Shown: positions 1 to 11,638, counted from the stretch's first letter. The stretch is DNA of 64,000 nucleotides from Dysidea avara (GCF_963678975.1 NC_089275.1:14911682-14975681); one strand, 5' to 3'. Notes: a model not told the origin generated them from the letters alone. Program-made: numbers and translations.

Positions 1-441
1 AGTCTAACCCATACCTAGCCCTAACCTAATGGCTAAAAACTGTGCCCTAATCCTAGTTGCACGTCTTCCTAATCCAAAGAGCACTGTTTCTAATCCTAGA
101 AGTGCTGTTCCTAATCCTAGGAGTGTTTTTTCCTAATCCTACAGTAGGAATGCTTTTCCTAATCCTAGGAGCGCTGTTCCTAATTCCAAGGGCGCTGCGC
201 CTAATCCTACAACTGTGTTTCTTAACTATATGGTCAAATTCCTAATGTTTATACAACAAATGACCAACTAAATAAATATTTGCACCCTGACCAGCTAAAT
301 ATACACTTCGTTAAATTAATGTATGGTTAACTTGACAATATTAATACGGGACATTTAGTCCAGATCACAGCTCCAGTCTACATCATTAGGCCACTCCAAC
401 AAAATTCCTTGTTTCCCATTTCAGTGACCTTAAAAATACAT
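1..441 (+). repeat. CCTAATCC minisatellite element, copy 1
   Basis: A run of roughly 21-base degenerate units built on CCTAATCCTA occupies about the first 240 bases, followed by about 200 bases of unique sequence. The whole block recurs at 57969-58371 in the same orientation with high identity, apart from a deletion of about 45 bases in the second copy. It may continue to the left of the window. The open frame across it (57-245) only translates the repeat into leucine- and phenylalanine-rich text and is not treated as a gene. The CCCTAACC segment resembles telomeric sequence, but the units are not telomere repeats. Confidence 0.75.
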
Positions 442-1089
442 GCAGGCAGGCGGTTCATTATCCATTATTCATTATAGATATTTCCACTAATTTTCGAAAT
501 TCATAACTACTATGCAGGTGAGAATACAATAGAATTATTACTAAGAATCTTAACAGTGAAAAGCTAGCTAAATGGGCTTTCTGAATGCTAAACTAGTTAC
601 TGCTATGCTGCCTATGCAGTCACAGGATAAATATTGAATATTGACAGCAATAATGAATGACCATGCGGGAAGAGAATCTGCATGCGGGAAACAATGAATT
701 TTCTTGGAGTGGCCTTATCAAGAATTTTAAAGTTTCATGTAACGATTATAGCTACTTAAAATGTCTACAACTTGAAATGCACAGGGTCCTCTGTTCAGTG
801 CGTGTAAGTCACATACCGGCTGAGCCACCTTTTAGTGTACAATACCCCCTCCTCTGAAAACCCTACAAGATCTGCAACTGTACATTTACACTAATATCGC
901 CAGTAGTCAAATTTAAAGGTTTCAAACAAACTGTGTACTCACTTCTCTGAGGTATTCTCACAGCTTGACTGTTTTTCGTTGTCATCTGTGCCGTTCGCTG
1001 TCGTTAATCACGAGTCACACCCTCTATCTCACGTGATACGTTTTTGGTCACAGTACTGGTGGTCCTTACACTTGTAGAGGTCGTATATA
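442..1089. other. spacer, nothing recognised
   Basis: No protein-like frame, RNA gene or clear repeat was seen. The short open frame at 657-857 has no recognisable composition. Confidence 0.5.
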
Positions 1090-1345
1090 TGGTAGTCTCG
1101 CGTGGCCCAGAACCACTTGGGTGGCGCTTATCGATTAGAAGGTGCTTAAGCTTATAGTCTCTAATTGATAAGCGCCAACCCCGAAAGAAAATAGTGGTGT
1201 GGCCGAGGGTGTGGCTATAGATATATTAACCGCTTAGTAGCCAGTATACCGGTATATCTATGGTCTGGCCACGAGAGACTCATTGATGTAGTTCCGCCAA
1301 CTAGTCTCGGTGAGCCAGACCACTTTGCATTTGTGTGGCCCGGGG
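1090..1345. repeat. multi-hairpin foldback region
   Basis: Three pairs of inverted arms are packed here. One hairpin runs from 1123 to 1176 (GGCGCTTATCGATTAGA against TCTAATTGATAAGCGCC). A second pairs AGTCTCGCGTGGCC at 1094 with GGCCACGAGAGACT ending at 1280. A third pairs TGGTCTGGCCACGAGAGACT at 1261-1280 with AGTCTCGGTGAGCCAGACCA ending at 1322. The stretch is GC-rich against AT-rich surroundings. It is probably a compound MITE, possibly two overlapping copies. The edges are uncertain and no target duplication was found. Confidence 0.5.
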
Positions 1346-1522
1346 CGGCCTAAATATTTCAAGGGAGAGGATTTTTCAGGTTTTGACGGTTAAGGTTGCT
1401 ATTATGGAACACTTAAAGATGATCAAATATTACTGCAAGCAGATAGGACTTCAACTTTGGACCAAAGACTCATTAATTAGTGTATTATATTCTGTCAAAA
1501 AATCAGCCCTATAACAATAATT

Positions 1523-2417
1523 CAGGGGCGGATCTAGGATTTATAAAGGGGGGGGGGGGGGGCTAACTCAAGGTACTAATCTGTTTGGGTAGAGGTGTGC
1601 AAAGCACACTTCCCAGCATGCTTTGCATGCTGGAACTAGGGGGGTCTGGGGGCATGCTCCCCCAGGAGATTTTTGAAAAATAGATGCTAAAATACTGCAA
1701 TTTGGAAACATTTCCACATAAAATTCATAATATTTTCTGCCTGTAGATATTTCATATACTGCCTTTAGATTATAGGTATGGCTTTCTAAAGCATTTTGCT
1801 AATCAAAATGTTTGGGTAGGTACAGACAACCAAGTACATGATGCACCCCTCTCACAATTGCACAACACCGAATAGGTGCATGTTAGAATAATATAATGTT
1901 GAGCGTGGAAAATTTTGAAATTTGAACAATACAAGATTGAATCTGAGAGCATCTTCAATGAACATTGTGTACCTGAATTAAGTATTGCCATATATATTAA
2001 CTACACAAGTAGATGAATGAAGCCCTTTAAACAAACCAATGCACTTCATTGTATATATGTATAGGTGCAGGCAGATTTGGAAAAATTCCATAACAGAACC
2101 AACTACATGTTTCCAGTGAATGTTCTATTAGAGTAGTTAGCTGACTGCTCTATTAGAGTATCTCGATCTTGTACACCTCCAATGCTGATCCGGGTCCTTG
2201 TTGCATAAACTTTAGCATAAATCCACTGATAATACCTTGGAAAGATGTTTATAAGGTGGTTTTATGAGTATTTGTATTATTAGTGATCATATAATTATGC
2301 TAAGACAAAATTTCATTATAATACTCAGCATATTGATCAAGTAAAGCCTAAATATGAAGGGGGAGGCTTCAGCCCCCAAAGCCCCCCCCCCCCCCCCCCC
2401 CCCCGGATCCGCCCCTG
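1523..2417 (+). mobile_element. non-autonomous hAT-like element with 5-base target duplication
   Basis: The left end reads CAGGGGCGGATCTAGGATTT followed by a long G run. The right end is a long C run followed by GGATCCGCCCCTG. These ends are inverted repeats of each other. TAATT lies directly on both sides (1518-1522 and 2418-2422), which fits a 5-base target-site duplication. The interior holds no transposase and includes the motif GGGGGCATGCTCCCCCAGGA, which recurs in related elements in this window. CAGGG ends with 5-base duplications fit the lineage known as hAT5; that placement is inferred from ends only. Confidence 0.75.
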
Positions 2418-2422
2418 TAATT

Positions 2423-5400
2423 ATGTATTGTAGCTAGTTAACTGCGAACTGTTTGCTGTGTTTATTGTCTTCGTAGTATCTCTCTATGTGTACTTTATGC
2501 TGTTGTATGTATGTGTGCTCCTCTGGCAGGGAAGAGCGGCCTTGTCCGACTGTTTAGATGTACTGAATAAACAATTAACCAATTGCAATAAATCAATCAA
2601 TGTTTAAACATCTAATGGCGGTTTTAGTAATGCATCTAATAATACCATCATAAAAGACATTACTGCTGTAGTATGATAATATTATGTAAAGCCATTGGAG
2701 TGATCAATGATGTTCAGTGTGATTACCAACAGAATAATGTGTAGAACAACAGCATCAAAAATATTCAGTTGTTCACTTTTAGCTATATGGTATTACTACC
2801 AAATGTATCAGAGCCATTATTACAGAGGCAACCAACATTTGATATTAAAATAGCAATGATAATCTGCCAACATATCACACAAATGCAAACCAACGGAACT
2901 TGTTCTTGTAGCAAGTTCCAACAGTGGCAATGATTCTAATGAAGTTAATTTTGTGGTTAAGAAAATTTAATGGTTGTAATAGCAGTATTGTACCCAATTA
3001 CAATCACTGGTTCACATGCAATGGTTATAGCAACAAAAACCGCATGACGTACATATGAATACTCAACTTTAGGAGATAAGTAAGTATAAATTTGATCAAT
3101 TCTTTAGCGACCTCATCAGCAACAGTGATGTAGATGTTATTGATGTGTAGGATAGTAACAAGATGTAGCATATTGCATTAATAACTCCTCCCCTACTAAC
3201 AAATGATGTTATTTTGGTAGAATACCTTGCAGACATATTGATGATGACTAATATAGACAACACAGCCAGTGGATGTACATGATGAATGTGTTGATCAATG
3301 CCACAGGCACTCAGTCATAGCTACCTTGCACAAAACAATATATGTAGTGCTGAAAATTAATGAGCATGATATTTTAGTGTTCGAATACTCTCTAGAGTTA
3401 ATGATATATAGAATACTAGCTGCTTGTAGTCATACCCATGCATTTGACATGTTTTATAGCTACTGACTTTAAAAATGAACCTGGATGGCATCGTGTGAGA
3501 TTGACTAGCAGGTTTACAGCTATGGGTGTCCAGTTAAATGAGTTGTCCTAAAATGAAAGCAACTGAATTTCAGCAATCTTGCTTCCATGAGGTATCGCAC
3601 TACTAGAAAATTGCAAGCTGATTATTCCATGAGATTTTTGACAATCTATTATACGTAATATGATCACTCAGTAGTGTCTATGGACTATCCACTTCCTGCT
3701 ATAAACAATATATATATAGGTCCTGTGAGGTTTCCATTCACATAATTGTAAACATGCTGGGATACTAACTTGCTGTCCAAGCATTACATCTTGAATATGT
3801 GTATGTACCAGCATTTAGAAGTGCTGTGGAAGTAAGTTTATCAGGTGAGGTTATAAATAACTCATTGCTCAATGTAAAACTTGGGTGATCCATTGCACAA
3901 TTGAGACAAACTGAAATACACCAAATCACCTGCTGTATTATACACGGTCGATCTTAATTAGTTTTGAACTATCAGTAATGGTGGTCAATGAGATCTGTGA
4001 GTATGGCTCCACCATATCTTGCATGATAAATGTGACCTAGAAGCATTCAAAAAGCTTACATATGAACCTTCATCTAGATTGATAGCTCCATGCGTTGTGT
4101 TCTCAAACAATACAGCATATTAATTATGTTTTCATTTTGGCAAAAGACAGAAAAGGCCTGTATACCAAATCATTCTAGTAAACAGGGGGTGTTTATAATC
4201 TCTTATCACAACTAGACAAGTTGCCTACTACATAGGAATAAAATGGGAGAGGTTAATGATTTTCGTACTACACCTCTAGCATTCAATATATTATTAATAC
4301 TAAGGGCTTCATTAACTGGCAGGGCATAACTAGGCTAAAATTTGCTGCACGGGTAGCTCCAGCCTCCAGGAATTTGTTAACAGGTTCCAATTTTTCTGTT
4401 GTGGGCACTCTTACATCTAGGGGGCTCTGGGAACATGCTCCCCAGGAATTTTATCTTTAAATCATGTATTCTGAAATTAAATCTTGAAACAATGTTCGCA
4501 AAAAATTGTTTAAGTAATATAATTATGTTGATATAGGAAGCTTATGCTTGCTCGTGCTAGCATAGTATCAGGAGCGAGATAAGTTAATTAAGAACTGAAG
4601 GCTGGAGCTATTCTAATTTTAATTTGAAGCATACACTAGCAATTCTGAGGGTCTGGGTACATGCCCCCAGGAAAATTTTAAAACTCTGAGGTAGATATTT
4701 TCACCGTGTTGGTACAGGTAAACTATGTCACTTTAAAATATACAAAATTGACAGTTCTATTAAGGTAGTTAGCTACTCTATTAGAGTATACTTTTGATAC
4801 CTTTGCAAATCAATGCAAAATCTTTGTACTTGACCAGTTTCCTGAAGCCTCACAACCCCCTTGATCCCCCTGTGCTACTCATTGCTTGTTAGTAATTAGT
4901 GTAGACATGTTTGTCATACAGTTATAGCCTCTTGGCACCATTCTTTCTTGTTAAGTATGAAGTTCACCAATATTATTATTGTGTATATACACTGTATGTT
5001 ACAAAAAGTTTACAAGCACTTGTAACTAATCATTAACTGAGCATCATTACAATAAAAAGTACTTAAATAAAGGGGAACCTACTTGAAATGCCTTTTGGCC
5101 TAAAGTAGGGCAAAATTTGTACCTCAGCTGGTAATAGCAATTAAGACTTTGTTGTAATGACCCATTCTAGCTTGTAAAATTCCTAATTTTATCTATACTG
5201 TTAAAATTACATATTGGGAAAATGCATATGATAATAATAAGTCATGATTTCTAGTTACATAATTAATGTTCTATCATTACAAAAAATGCAATCATTGTCA
5301 CCTGTATAGTATCAGCAAAAGGCCAATTAATTCTGAAACCTTTAAATTCTTTCAATTCTGAAAATAGTTTTTTGCATCACATCTTATTTTTAGTGCTCCA

Positions 5401-5705
5401 AAATGAGAAAAATTTCTATTAACAATTTGAATACAGAGATATTGAACTATGTTTTATTTACAGCATAGCTACAATTTAATTTTAGCTTTACTACTAATTT
5501 TGCTATAAGGAAGTATCACTGCGTCTGCTATGGCAGACTGCGAAAATTCTACCTGCACTTCTTATGGCATCGGTTGACTCAAAAGTACAATTTTTTTCTC
5601 AGAATAGCTAACCTTAAAAAAACATTCAATTCTCAATCAATATAGAGTATAGAAATTAAAGAAGTCATCCATGCCAAATACGTCCTCCAATAAGTCCTGG
5701 TCAGA
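2423..5705. other. gene-free spacer with decayed element fragments
   Basis: About 3.3 kb of AT-rich sequence without a convincing coding frame. Fragments related to the hAT-like interior occur near 4420-4450 and 4640-4670. A copy of the dispersed TCTAATAGA motif lies at 4754-4790. A fragment at 4928-5000 (GGCACCATTCTTTCTT followed by GTTCACCAATATTATTATT) matches part of the long inverted repeats of the element at 52230-56490. The rest holds nothing recognised. Confidence 0.5.
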
Positions 5706-6600
5706 ACACCAAGACACACGATAGTGTGTCGTGCGGCCCAAAAAGCCGGCGCGCCACACCTTGAGTATATTAACAGGAAGAAAGAAAACGCGATTTTCAC
5801 ACCTTTGTATCTTGATGATCCCTTATCCGATTGGAACCAGATTTGCTACAGAGTTTCCCGCCAGCTAGGGGAGTCTTCATTCCAAATTTTAAGGAAATCG
5901 CTCCAGCCATACATGAGCTGCTAAAGTGTCGATTTTTTTTTCTTCGTTTATTTTTCTTCTTCTTAGTCTTTTCGCACACTTGCAAAAGTTGCTATAAAAT
6001 GCAAACGCGTACTCCGGTCGCCTTGAAATTTGGCACACAGAAAGGGAGTCCAAAGGCGAATCCTAGTATCAACTTTGGTGCAAATCCGATGAATGGTTCA
6101 GGATTTATGACCGATTATTCGCGTAAAACAAGATCGATTTGTTGTCACGCCTACAGGGTTAACCGCTTCATGGAATGAGTTGAAAAGTGCTATGTAGATG
6201 GAGTAACCATCGTAGGAGTGCCTTTTAGTGGTTTGAAAGGAATCGAGATAAAGAACATGGAGATATGACACAAAACCCAACCTGTGTCACAATTACGCGT
6301 TCGATTTTTATGAATTAAAAAGTATAAGTTTTCACGCCTACTAGGCAAACCGCTTAGAGCAATGAGCTGAAAATCGGTATATAGCTAGAATAATCTTCAT
6401 AGAAAGTCCTTGTAGTAGTACAGAAGAATTGGATTATACAAACCACTGAGTTAGGGGGCATCTCCAAACTGATTTTGGTATGCTTAACGTCATAATGACG
6501 TTAGGGGGAGGGGGGTCTGAAGTTAGCGTCATTATGACGTTAAGTATACCAAAATCAGTTTGGAGATGCCCCCTTATGATTCGAAAGCCAACTCCGTGTA
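5706..6600 (+). repeat. satellite-associated repeat module, copy A
   Basis: This block begins near ACACGATAGTGTGTCGTGCGG, itself a small hairpin. It is repeated in reverse orientation at 55150-55965, and in both places it stands directly beside the 31-base satellite. The open frame 5831-6178 (115 residues) matches the frame 55304-55684 of the other copy, sharing the segments LKFGTQKG, DYSRK and CCHAYRVNR. On the opposite strand a second pair of frames also shares AISLKFGM. Conserved frames on both strands suggest DNA-level conservation of a repeat rather than a proven protein. A MITE interrupts it near its end. Confidence 0.7.
6454..6574. mobile_element. 121-base foldback MITE with TA target duplication
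   Basis: Two arms of about 50 bases (outer sequence GGGGGCATCTCCAAACTGAT) pair almost perfectly around a short G-rich loop. TA flanks both ends (6452-6453 and 6575-6576), the target typical of Tc1/mariner-class insertion. Nothing is encoded. The near-perfect arms suggest a fairly recent insertion. The matching position of module copy B lacks it, so it arrived after the modules separated. Confidence 0.75.
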
Positions 6601-6689
6601 GCAAATGCGAGATCGAGATACTCTAATAGAACAGTCACCCTAATAGAGCATTCAGCTAATTTATTTACTCCATTATAGAATTCTATTAC

Positions 6690-8799
6690 ATTCTGTAGAA
6701 AGTTCAGCTGCAAACAGTTAATCTTATAGACAATTCAGCAAGAAGCAAGTCACCCTATAGAGAGTTCAGCTACAAACATATCGCTGTAGTGATTCAGAAC
6801 ATTACAAGTCACACTGAAGAGAGTTCAGCTATAAACAAGTCATGCACCCTGTAGAGAGTTCGGCTACACACTCTCTAGAGAATTCAGCTACAAACAAGTC
6901 ACTGTGGAGAGAGTTCAGCTACAAAGAAACTAGAGTTCATCTATACAAACAAGTTACCCTATAGAGATCAACTGCAAACAAGTAACCCTGTAGAGATTTC
7001 AGCTACAGACAAGTCACTTTATAGTTTATACAATGTTCAGCTACAAGTAAGTCACTCTGTAGAGAATTCAGCTACATACAAGTCACTCTGTAGAGAATTT
7101 TGCTACAAAAAAGTCACCGTGTAGAGAGTTCAGCAACCAAAAAACCACCTTGTAAAGAGTTTAGCTATACAAACAAGTTACTCTGTAGAAAGATCAACTA
7201 GAAACAAGAGAGAGCTCAGCTAGAAGAAGTCACCCTGTAGAGATCTCAGCTGCAAAGAAACCCTGTAGAGAGATCAACTACAAACAAATCACCCTGCAGA
7301 GCATTCAGCTGTAAACAAATCACCCTGTAGAAAGTTCAGATACAAGCAAATCACCCTATATAGAGTTCAGCTACAAAAAATAATCACTCTGTAGAGAGTT
7401 CAGCTACAAAGAAACCATCCTGTAGAGAGTTCAGCTACAAAACAATTTACCCTACAGTGAGATCAGTTTGAAACAAGAGATTTCAGCTACAAACAAATCA
7501 CCCTGTAGAGAGTTCAGCTATGAACAGATCACCCTGTAGAGAGTTCAGCTATACAAGTCACCCTGTAGAGAGATCAGCTAGAAGAAGTCACCGTCTAGAG
7601 ATATCAGCTAGAAGCAAGTCACCTTGTAGAGAGTTCAGCTACAAACAAATCACCCTGTAGAGAGTTCAGCTAGATAAAAGTCACCCTACAGAGAGATCAG
7701 GTCACCCTATAGAGAGATCAGCTAGAAGAAGTCACCTTGTAGAGAGTTCAACTACAAAGAACCCACTCTGTAGAGAGTTCAGCTAGAAACAAGTTACCCT
7801 GTAGAGAGTTCAGCTACAAACAAATCACCCTGTAGAGAGTTCAGCTGCAAACAAATCACCCTGTAGAGAGTTAAGCTACAAACAAATCAACCTGTAGAGA
7901 GATCAGCTAGAGGAAGTCGCCTTGTAGAGAGATCAGCTAGAAACAAGTCACCTTGTAGAGAGTTCAGTGACAAAGAAACCATCCTGTAGAGAGATCAGCT
8001 AGAAACAAATCACCCTGTAGAGAGTTCAGGTACACACAAATCACCCTGTAGAGAGATCAGCTAGAAGCTAGACACAATATAGGGAATTCAGTTACAAGCA
8101 AATCACCCTGTAGAGAGTTCAGCTACAAACAAATCACCCACTGTAGAGAGATCAGCTACAACCAAATCACCCTGTAGGGAGATCAGCTACAAACAAATCA
8201 GTGAAATCACCCTGTAGACGGTTCAGTTACAAAAGAATCACCCTGTAGAGAGATCAGCTAGAAACAAATCACTACGTAGAGAGTTTAGCTACAAAAATTC
8301 ACCCTGTAGAGAGATCAGCTAGAAACACATCACCCTGTAGAGAGTTCAGCTACAAACAAATCACCTTGTAGAGAGTTCACTTACAAACAAATCTACCCGT
8401 AGAGATATCAGTTACAAACAAATCACCCCCTGTAGAGAGATCAGATCACCCTGTAGAGAGTTCAGCTACAAACAAATCACCCTGTAGAAAGTTCAGGTAT
8501 AAAAAAATCACCCTGTAGGTAGTTTTGATACAAACAAATCACCCTGTCGAGAGTTCAGCTAGATAAAAGTCACCCTGCAGAGACATCAGGTCACCCTATA
8601 GAGAGGTCAGCTAGAAGAAGTCACCTTGTAGAGAGTTCAGCAACAATGAACCCACTCTGTAGAGAGTTCAGCTAGAAACTAGTTGCCCTATAGAGAGATC
8701 AGCTAGAAACAAGTCACCCTGTAGAGAATTCAGCTACAAACAAATCGCCCTGTAGAGATTTCAGCTACAAACAGATCATCCTGTAGGTAGTTCAGCTCA
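6690..8799 (+). repeat. 31-base satellite array A
   Basis: About 68 tandem units of roughly 31 bases. The consensus is CACCCTGTAGAGAGTTCAGC followed by TACAAACAAAT. Variants alternate TTCAGC with ATCAGC and CTACAAAC with CTAGAAGAAG, giving loose higher-order groupings. Early units up to about 7200 are more divergent than the middle. The array is preceded at 6611-6654 by the dispersed motif ATACTCTAATAGAACAGTCA, whose continuation CCCTAATAGAGCATTCAGCT closely resembles a monomer. The same satellite appears inverted at 52855-55120. No coding or CRISPR interpretation fits. Confidence 0.9.
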
Positions 8800-9230
8800 T
8801 GATAATATGAATTTTTACATGCTGGAGCTACAAATGCAGTGGATGTACTTTTTGGCATCATTATTTTGTGGATGGAAGCAACTACTTGTATGATACTAGT
8901 ATGCAAATCCTGACAAAAGTGCACCAGCAGTGCATCATTGCAAAGGTGCCAAACATTAATTAGCTACTGTTACAGTATCTTGCATGGTTCTTCAGTGAAC
9001 CCAATTATTATTTAGAGAAAAAGTAAACTACACTTTTACAGGAATGTTCTCTGGTACAAAATTAATGTCAATGACAAAATATATACCACAGTTGTCTCTA
9101 GTAGCTACTGTACATTTTCAGTGTACATACAGTAAAAGAAATCTATATGCAGGGATTGCAATGCAGGGAATCCAGTTTATGTTAACTACTGTCTGCATGC
9201 ATGCAGTCAAAATAGTTATACTGCCAATCT
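8800..9230. other. spacer, 3' flank of the secreted-protein pseudogene
   Basis: No gene or repeat was recognised. No clear AATAAA signal was seen on the minus strand for the adjacent gene copy. Confidence 0.45.
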
Positions 9231-9965
9231 TCACTTTGTGCACACTACACAAGAGAGAGCATATCCATCACTAGGTACATATGACCCAGTTGCTCAAACT
9301 GTGTAAAATAATTGTACAGCTTCAGAACTTCCACTACTTGGTATTTGCTCAAGATTTTTGTCGATACAATAATACATGCTACTTCCTTCATGACTATAAT
9401 GTCCAGCCATAATGTAACCATCATATTCTTTGTGCCAACTATCTGGACACACGTAATGAGATGGAATCATTATCTTACTACTTCTTCCTGTTGCCTCACA
9501 GAGTGAACATGGCATGTTCCGATAGACGGCATGATTTATGGCTCCCCCACTTCGATATTCTACAGCATAAGCCAATGAATCTCCACCTTGATTATTTGAA
9601 TAATGCATTGGATTAGGAGGCAAGCACAGCAAGTTGGAAGGTGCACCTTTGTGATCATAGCGTCCCCCTACAGCAGTTCCTTTGTAAAGAGTATTAGCTC
9701 CATATGGACATGTAGTGTTACCCCATCTGATGTAATTGACCACTTGTGGACAGCCTTTAGTTTTATCATCTTCATTATTAACAGATCGCTCCTCAACTTT
9801 TCTTGTGGTCCTCACACTAATCTCCTTACTCATCATCTTTGATTCCAGTCGCTGTACTCTAGCAAGAAGGTAGGAGACTAGTGGAGAATCAATATCTTCA
9901 TCACTGATTTCCACAGCATCAGCAAGGAAGATGACACAGAACAGTATCAGAAGAAATGTTTTCAT
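9231..9965 (-). pseudogene. short-chain-collagen-like secreted protein, copy 1 (decaying)
   Basis: The single-exon frame from ATG at 9965 encodes a signal peptide (MKTFLLILFCVIFLADA), an acidic stretch, a short leucine-rich coiled-coil segment (LLARVQRLESKM) and a cysteine-rich globular domain with RWGNTTCP, YKGTAVGGRY, CSLC and IPSHYVCPDSWHKEYDGYIMAG. This matches the non-collagenous domain of sponge short-chain (spongin C4-type) collagens, though no Gly-X-Y helix is present. An in-frame TGA at 9294-9296 replaces the arginine codon seen in the copy at 31852. Beyond it the frame continues (ATGSYVPSDGYALSCVVCTK) to the original stop at 9231. Two cysteines present in the intact copy are also lost (tyrosine in YRNMPC; SGSSEA in place of SGGCDG). 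It is probably a recent pseudogene; a shortened functional product cannot be excluded. Confidence 0.8.
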
Positions 9966-10026
9966 TTTGAGCTGAAAGCTGCTGCAAGGATTCTCAAAAG
10001 TCTTGCAGCACTTGCTACTCTACTCT

Positions 10027-10037
10027 CTTATATATGC
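10027..10037 (-). promoter_or_regulatory. TATA box of the copy-1 secreted-protein gene
   Basis: GCATATATAAG on the minus strand lies about 65 bases upstream of the ATG at 9965. The same GCATATATAAG context precedes the remnant at 27057 (near 27120-27130), and a related GCATGTATAAAT precedes copy 3. This supports a shared core promoter in the family. Confidence 0.55.
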
Positions 10038-10260
10038 ATGTGGCTAACCAACCATGTACTGTGTAATGTATGTATTAAATGATGGGGATGTACGTAGTAA
10101 TTCATAATGTGCTGTATAGTGTGTTGTAGCTCGCCAATGGTTGAAGCTATGTGTACCAAATTTTCACACGTTTTACACCAATTCCTTACCTTCCAGAGTA
10201 TCCACTGTGCAAGTAGCCAACAACTAAGTTTCAGATAGTTTTTAAACCGAGGTTGACTGT

Positions 10261-10316
10261 TAGTCTGGCGCGGCCGCCCTTTAATCTCTAATCGAAGGGG
10301 CGGCCGCGCCAGACTA
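10261..10316. mobile_element. 56-base hairpin insertion with 9-base target duplication
   Basis: Arms of about 20 bases (TAGTCTGGCGCGGCCGCCC and its complement, including GGGCGGCCGCGCCAGACTA) pair around a 16-base AT-rich loop. GTTGACTGT is directly repeated on both sides (10252-10260 and 10317-10325), an exact 9-base duplication of the kind made by Mutator-like (MULE) elements. The insert is nearly all terminal repeat. Confidence 0.75.
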
Positions 10317-11110
10317 GTTGACTGTATCAGGCGAGCTGCAAATTGGGTGGGGGGCCCTGGAAGGCGGGGAAGATGGTGTTCAAAAATTGAAAAGGAAGGC
10401 CAAGGGATGAATTAGGCCAAGTTTTGGGCCATTGAGGTCTCAAAACTGGATAAAATGTAAGGAAATTCACAGCAGAGGTACTTATTCAACACCACAGAGC
10501 TGTACAGCCACATACAGTCATCCCCAGGCTGACCAGAGCTCCATTAAGGCCCCACACCACACGTACGGATCGCCAATGGGCTTGGCAAAAGCAGCCAGCA
10601 AAACCAGACCACTCAAGTCTAGCTGATTTTGATTGTGGAATTAGATAGTTTATTCATGTAGCCTTGTGTCCTGCATGGGTGAAAAATCGAATCTGCTGAC
10701 ATGGGCGATAAGACCGGTTTTCTCAGACTGGGTCACATATAAAAAGTACAAGGTAGCTATGTAGTAAATGCATGATGGCTTTTGCTATACCGATAATAAA
10801 TTCCCTGAATAATTGCATCAGCTGAAACAGGTGTTAATAGTGCCTCTCTCATTTGTTATGTGATTTGGTTGAACACATGTGCATGTGCAATTTTTGTACT
10901 GCTTTTTCGGCATCACAAGTACACTAACAATTATTAGAAAACTAATTTTTAACAAGCAGCCATTCTAAAGTTGGCAATGGTGGTAAAGATAAGGTCTGGT
11001 AATTATTACACAGAACCATCACAATCATTATAAAGAGGACAAGTTTGCCTAAACCACATATTAAGTAGTGAAGAAATAGGTATTATTAATACAGATTAAT
11101 ACAGTTAGTA
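10317..11110. other. spacer
   Basis: No gene was seen. From about 10740 the sequence belongs to the duplicated locus described at 10740-14500. The open frame 10432-10626 has no recognisable features. Confidence 0.45.
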
Positions 11111-11638
11111 TAGGTAATCACACACATTTGAGTGCAATTATTGAATAATTGTACGAGTAACAGTCAAAATTGCACGAGGCGAAGCCGAGTGCAATTTTGG
11201 CTGTTACGAGTACAATTATTCCATTATTGCACGAAAATGCGTGTGATTGCCTACTAATCACATAGTGACCACCCTTCGTGGTTTGTAGTACACATCTATC
11301 CAGTTCTATGTGGCCATTAACTTCTACCAGGTGATTGCATCATCCTTCTTTGTATTACATCATTTGTTGTTGCACTTAAAAGGCTTCATGTGTCAGCAAT
11401 TCTGGTCGGCTACTCAAAATGTCTACATATGTTGCACTTAAAAGGCTTCTATTGTCAGCTTCTTTGATTGGCTATTCATTATATCACTTTTCTTGTTGCA
11501 CTTAAAAGGCTTCTGTTATTCCGCTATTTTATTGGCTACTTTACAGTGCAATTACAGAAACAAGACCATGCGATTTGGGATTAATTGCACTCCTACTATT
11601 GAGACTAATGTATGGCAAATTAAATCACTATGTGATTA
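11111..11638. mobile_element. 528-base MITE family, copy 1
   Basis: Nearly identical to 47604-48136. Near the left end a large palindrome centres on GCACGAGGCGAAGCCGAGTGC and is flanked by GTACGAGTAACAGTC and its complement. TAATCACATAGTGA at about 11257 pairs with TCACTATGTGATTA at the right end. Three internal repeats of about 63 bases each begin TTGCACTTAAAAGGCTTC. Nothing is encoded. High identity between the two copies suggests recent mobility or a recent shared source. Confidence 0.75.

Noticed and set aside
1-60. CCCTAACC text as a telomere or subtelomere
   Set aside because: Units are about 21 bases and degenerate, and the same element occurs again internally at 57969.
57-245. Open frame rich in FLILGALFLIP (also 57997-58236)
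   Set aside because: It is the translation of a CCTAATCC minisatellite; periodicity of the DNA explains the periodic protein.
6690-8799. Regular 31-base repeats as a CRISPR array
   Set aside because: Units are contiguous and variable with no unique spacers and no cas genes, and the setting is eukaryotic; this is a satellite.
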